This document shows, in pieces, positions 62,591 to 64,000 of a stretch of DNA of 64,000 nucleotides. How positions within the stretch are numbered: position 1 is the stretch's first letter; each line of letters starts with the position of its first letter. Below the pieces are notes generated by a model that saw nothing but the letters and a program-made list of their open reading frames with translations, made no database searches and was not told the origin of the DNA. The position numbers and the translations under genes are program-made. The DNA is taken from the NCBI RefSeq assembly GCF_002879645.1, contig NZ_PNRE01000023.1, positions 1-64,000 of the forward strand, read 5' to 3'. Source of the stretch: Halomonas heilongjiangensis (GTDB taxonomy: Bacteria > Pseudomonadota > Gammaproteobacteria > Pseudomonadales > Halomonadaceae).

Positions 62591-62613
62591 ATCAGCCGGC
62601 CTTGCCCCGCGCG

Positions 62614-62646
62614 AAAAAAACCGGCCCCTTGCGGGAGCCGGTTTTT
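62614..62646 (-). terminator. Rho-independent terminator of rplQ
   Basis: On the minus strand AAAAACCGGC, loop, GCCGGTTTTTTT: a strong stem with a U-tract, ending the ribosomal protein operon. Confidence 0.9.
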
Positions 62647-62682
62647 CTATTGCGCTGCCAGGCCGAAGCCCGCTGCCGGGGA

Positions 62683-63075
62683 TCACTCCTCGACGGCGAC
62701 GTCCTCGTCCTCGACGATCGGACGATCGACGAGCTCGACGAAGGCCATGGGCGCGTTGTCGCCGGTGCGGAAACCGCACTTGAGGATACGGACGTAACCG
62801 CCCGGACGCTCGACGTAACGCGGACCCAGCTCGTTGAAGAGCTTGCCGACCGCTTCCTTCGAGCGGGTGCGGCTGAAGGCCAGACGACGGTTGGCGACGC
62901 TGTCCTGCTTGGCCAGGGTGATCAGCGGCTCGATGACGCGACGCAGCTCCTTGGCCTTGGGCAGGGTTGTCTTGATCACTTCGTGCTCGATCAGCGACAC
63001 GCTCATGTTCTTGAACATGGCCTGGCGATGCGAGCTCGTGCGATTCAGGTGACGACCACTCTTACGATGACGCAT
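62683..63075 (-). CDS. rplQ: 50S ribosomal protein L17
   Basis: A 130-residue ribosomal protein beginning [20 protein letters not shown], the standard L17 start, with an acidic C-terminal tail (EDEDVAVEE). It is last gene of the alpha operon, 39 bp after rpoA. Confidence 0.97.
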   Translation of the reverse strand: MRHRKSGRHLNRTSSHRQAMFKNMSVSLIEHEVIKTTLPKAKELRRVIEPLITLAKQDSVANRRLAFSRTRSKEAVGKLFNELGPRYVERPGGYVRILKCGFRTGDNAPMAFVELVDRPIVEDEDVAVEE

Positions 63076-63114
63076 GGTTGTGATTCCTTACCAAACTGGG
63101 ACTCGGGTCGACGC

Positions 63115-64000
63115 TCACGCGGAGGCCTTGTCGTCCTTCAGGCTTGCCGGCGGCCAGTTCTCCAGCCGCATGCCAAGGGACAGACCACGGGCTGCCAGAA
63201 CGTCCTTGATCTCGTTCAGGGACTTCTTGCCGAGGTTCGGGGTCTTCAACAGCTCCACCTCGGTGCGCTGGATCAGATCGCCGATGTAGTAGATATTCTC
63301 GGCCTTCAGGCAGTTGGCACTGCGGACGGTCAACTCGAGATCGTCTACGGGGCGCAGCAGGATCGGATCGATGTGATCCTCCTCCTCCTCCACTTCCTGT
63401 TCCTTGTCGGCTTCCAGATCGACGAACGCGGCCAGCTGCTCCTGCAGGATGGTCGCGCTGCGACGGATCGCCTCTTCCGGATCCAGGGTGCCGTCGGTCT
63501 CCAGGCTGATGATCAGCTTGTCGAGGTCGGTGCGCTGTTCGACACGCGCGGCCTCGACCGAGTAGGAAACCCGGCGCACGGGGCTGAAGGTCGCATCCAG
63601 CTGCAGGCGACCGATGGCACGAGACTCGTCGTCGGCACCGAGGCGTGCATCCGCCGGCTCATAGCCGCGGCCGCGCGCCACCTTGAGCTGCATCTTCAGC
63701 TCGGCGCCTTCGTTGACGTGGGCGATGACGTGCTCGGGGTTGACGATCTCGACGTCATGGTCGAGGGCGATGTCACCCGCGGTCACCACGGCCGGGCCCT
63801 GCTTGTTCAGCGAGAGCACCGCCTCGTCGCGGCTGTGCATCTTGATCGCCACGTCCTTGAGGTTCAGGAGGATCTCGATGACATCTTCCTGGACGCCCTC
63901 GATCGCGCTGTACTCGTGATCGACACCGGCGATCTCGGCCTCCACCACGGCACAGCCGGGCATGGACGAGAGCAGGATGCGACGCAGTGCATTGCCCAGG
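63115..64000 (-). CDS. rpoA: RNA polymerase alpha subunit (5' end outside the window)
   Basis: Alpha subunit that nucleates RNA polymerase assembly and contacts UP elements and activators. About 295 C-terminal residues are present. The frame runs off the right edge, and the last bases read as [18 protein letters not shown], so the true start lies beyond 64000. The linker is acidic ([17 protein letters not shown]). The alpha-CTD shows the DNA-contacting helices ([17 protein letters not shown] and [19 protein letters not shown]). It is followed by rplQ. Confidence 0.97.
   Translation of the reverse strand, partial: LGNALRRILLSSMPGCAVVEAEIAGVDHEYSAIEGVQEDVIEILLNLKDVAIKMHSRDEAVLSLNKQGPAVVTAGDIALDHDVEIVNPEHVIAHVNEGAELKMQLKVARGRGYEPADARLGADDESRAIGRLQLDATFSPVRRVSYSVEAARVEQRTDLDKLIISLETDGTLDPEEAIRRSATILQEQLAAFVDLEADKEQEVEEEEDHIDPILLRPVDDLELTVRSANCLKAENIYYIGDLIQRTEVELLKTPNLGKKSLNEIKDVLAARGLSLGMRLENWPPASLKDDKASA

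Overview
The window is a GC-rich, gene-dense chromosomal segment that reads as a halophilic gammaproteobacterium of the Halomonas type (order Oceanospirillales). The evidence is gene order: rpsT/murJ/ribF/ileS/lspA/fkpB/ispH followed by type IV minor pilin genes, ilvI-ilvH-ilvC-pssA, rplU-rpmA-obgE-proB, uvrA/MFS/ssb and rpoA-rplQ. The species cannot be fixed from sequence reading alone. No phage, integrase, insertion sequence or CRISPR array was seen.

Layout. 1-461: two tandem stable-RNA-type promoters firing leftward, so an rRNA (or tRNA) operon probably lies just outside the window. 462-8070: pssA, ilvC with divergent ilvY, acetolactate synthase genes behind a long structured leader, and a sugar-porter-type MFS transporter with LacI-like operators. 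8154-16818: clpB (heat-shock promoter), pgeF, rluD, bamD, nadE, a small membrane/zinc-ribbon protein and thiO. 16860-20826: a 139-bp inverted-repeat element and a type IV minor pilin cluster without pilY1, whose pilX-like gene is AT-richer and has a repetitive C-terminal domain. 20887-34564: ispH, fkpB, lspA, ileS, ribF, a TPM/LemA pair, murJ, rpsT, proB, obgE, rpmA and rplU, nearly all leftward. 34810-41856: ispB, tRNA-Pro(CGG), a lipoprotein phospholipase D, a TlpA-like fusion protein and rapA.

42022-51675 is the most interesting region. It resembles the light-inducible LitR/PplR-type regulons of non-phototrophic bacteria: a TIGR01777 epimerase, a renalase-like FAD enzyme, a small CbiX-type chelatase, a MerR-family regulator, a photolyase, a SnoaL-like protein, and a translationally coupled SDR / FAD-oxidoreductase / DUF1365 / cyclopropane-fatty-acid-synthase-type methyltransferase operon. 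The MerR regulator has the fold of B12-dependent photoreceptors, but the residues expected to hold cobalamin are replaced. A TGTACA-N12-TGTACA site lies directly upstream of it. Together the genes suggest DNA photorepair coupled to membrane-lipid remodelling against photo-oxidative stress.

51717-64000: a PAS-GGDEF-EAL protein, fabA-fabB, an acyltransferase, an RmlD-like protein, ssb, a YajR-like MFS transporter, uvrA, rplQ and the 3' part of rpoA.

Several short repeat families occur between genes. Two 85-bp elements are bounded by GGGGTCAGACCCC-type ends, two elements share a 19-bp core between variable inverted arms, and there is one REP-like hairpin pair and one 139-bp MITE-like element.
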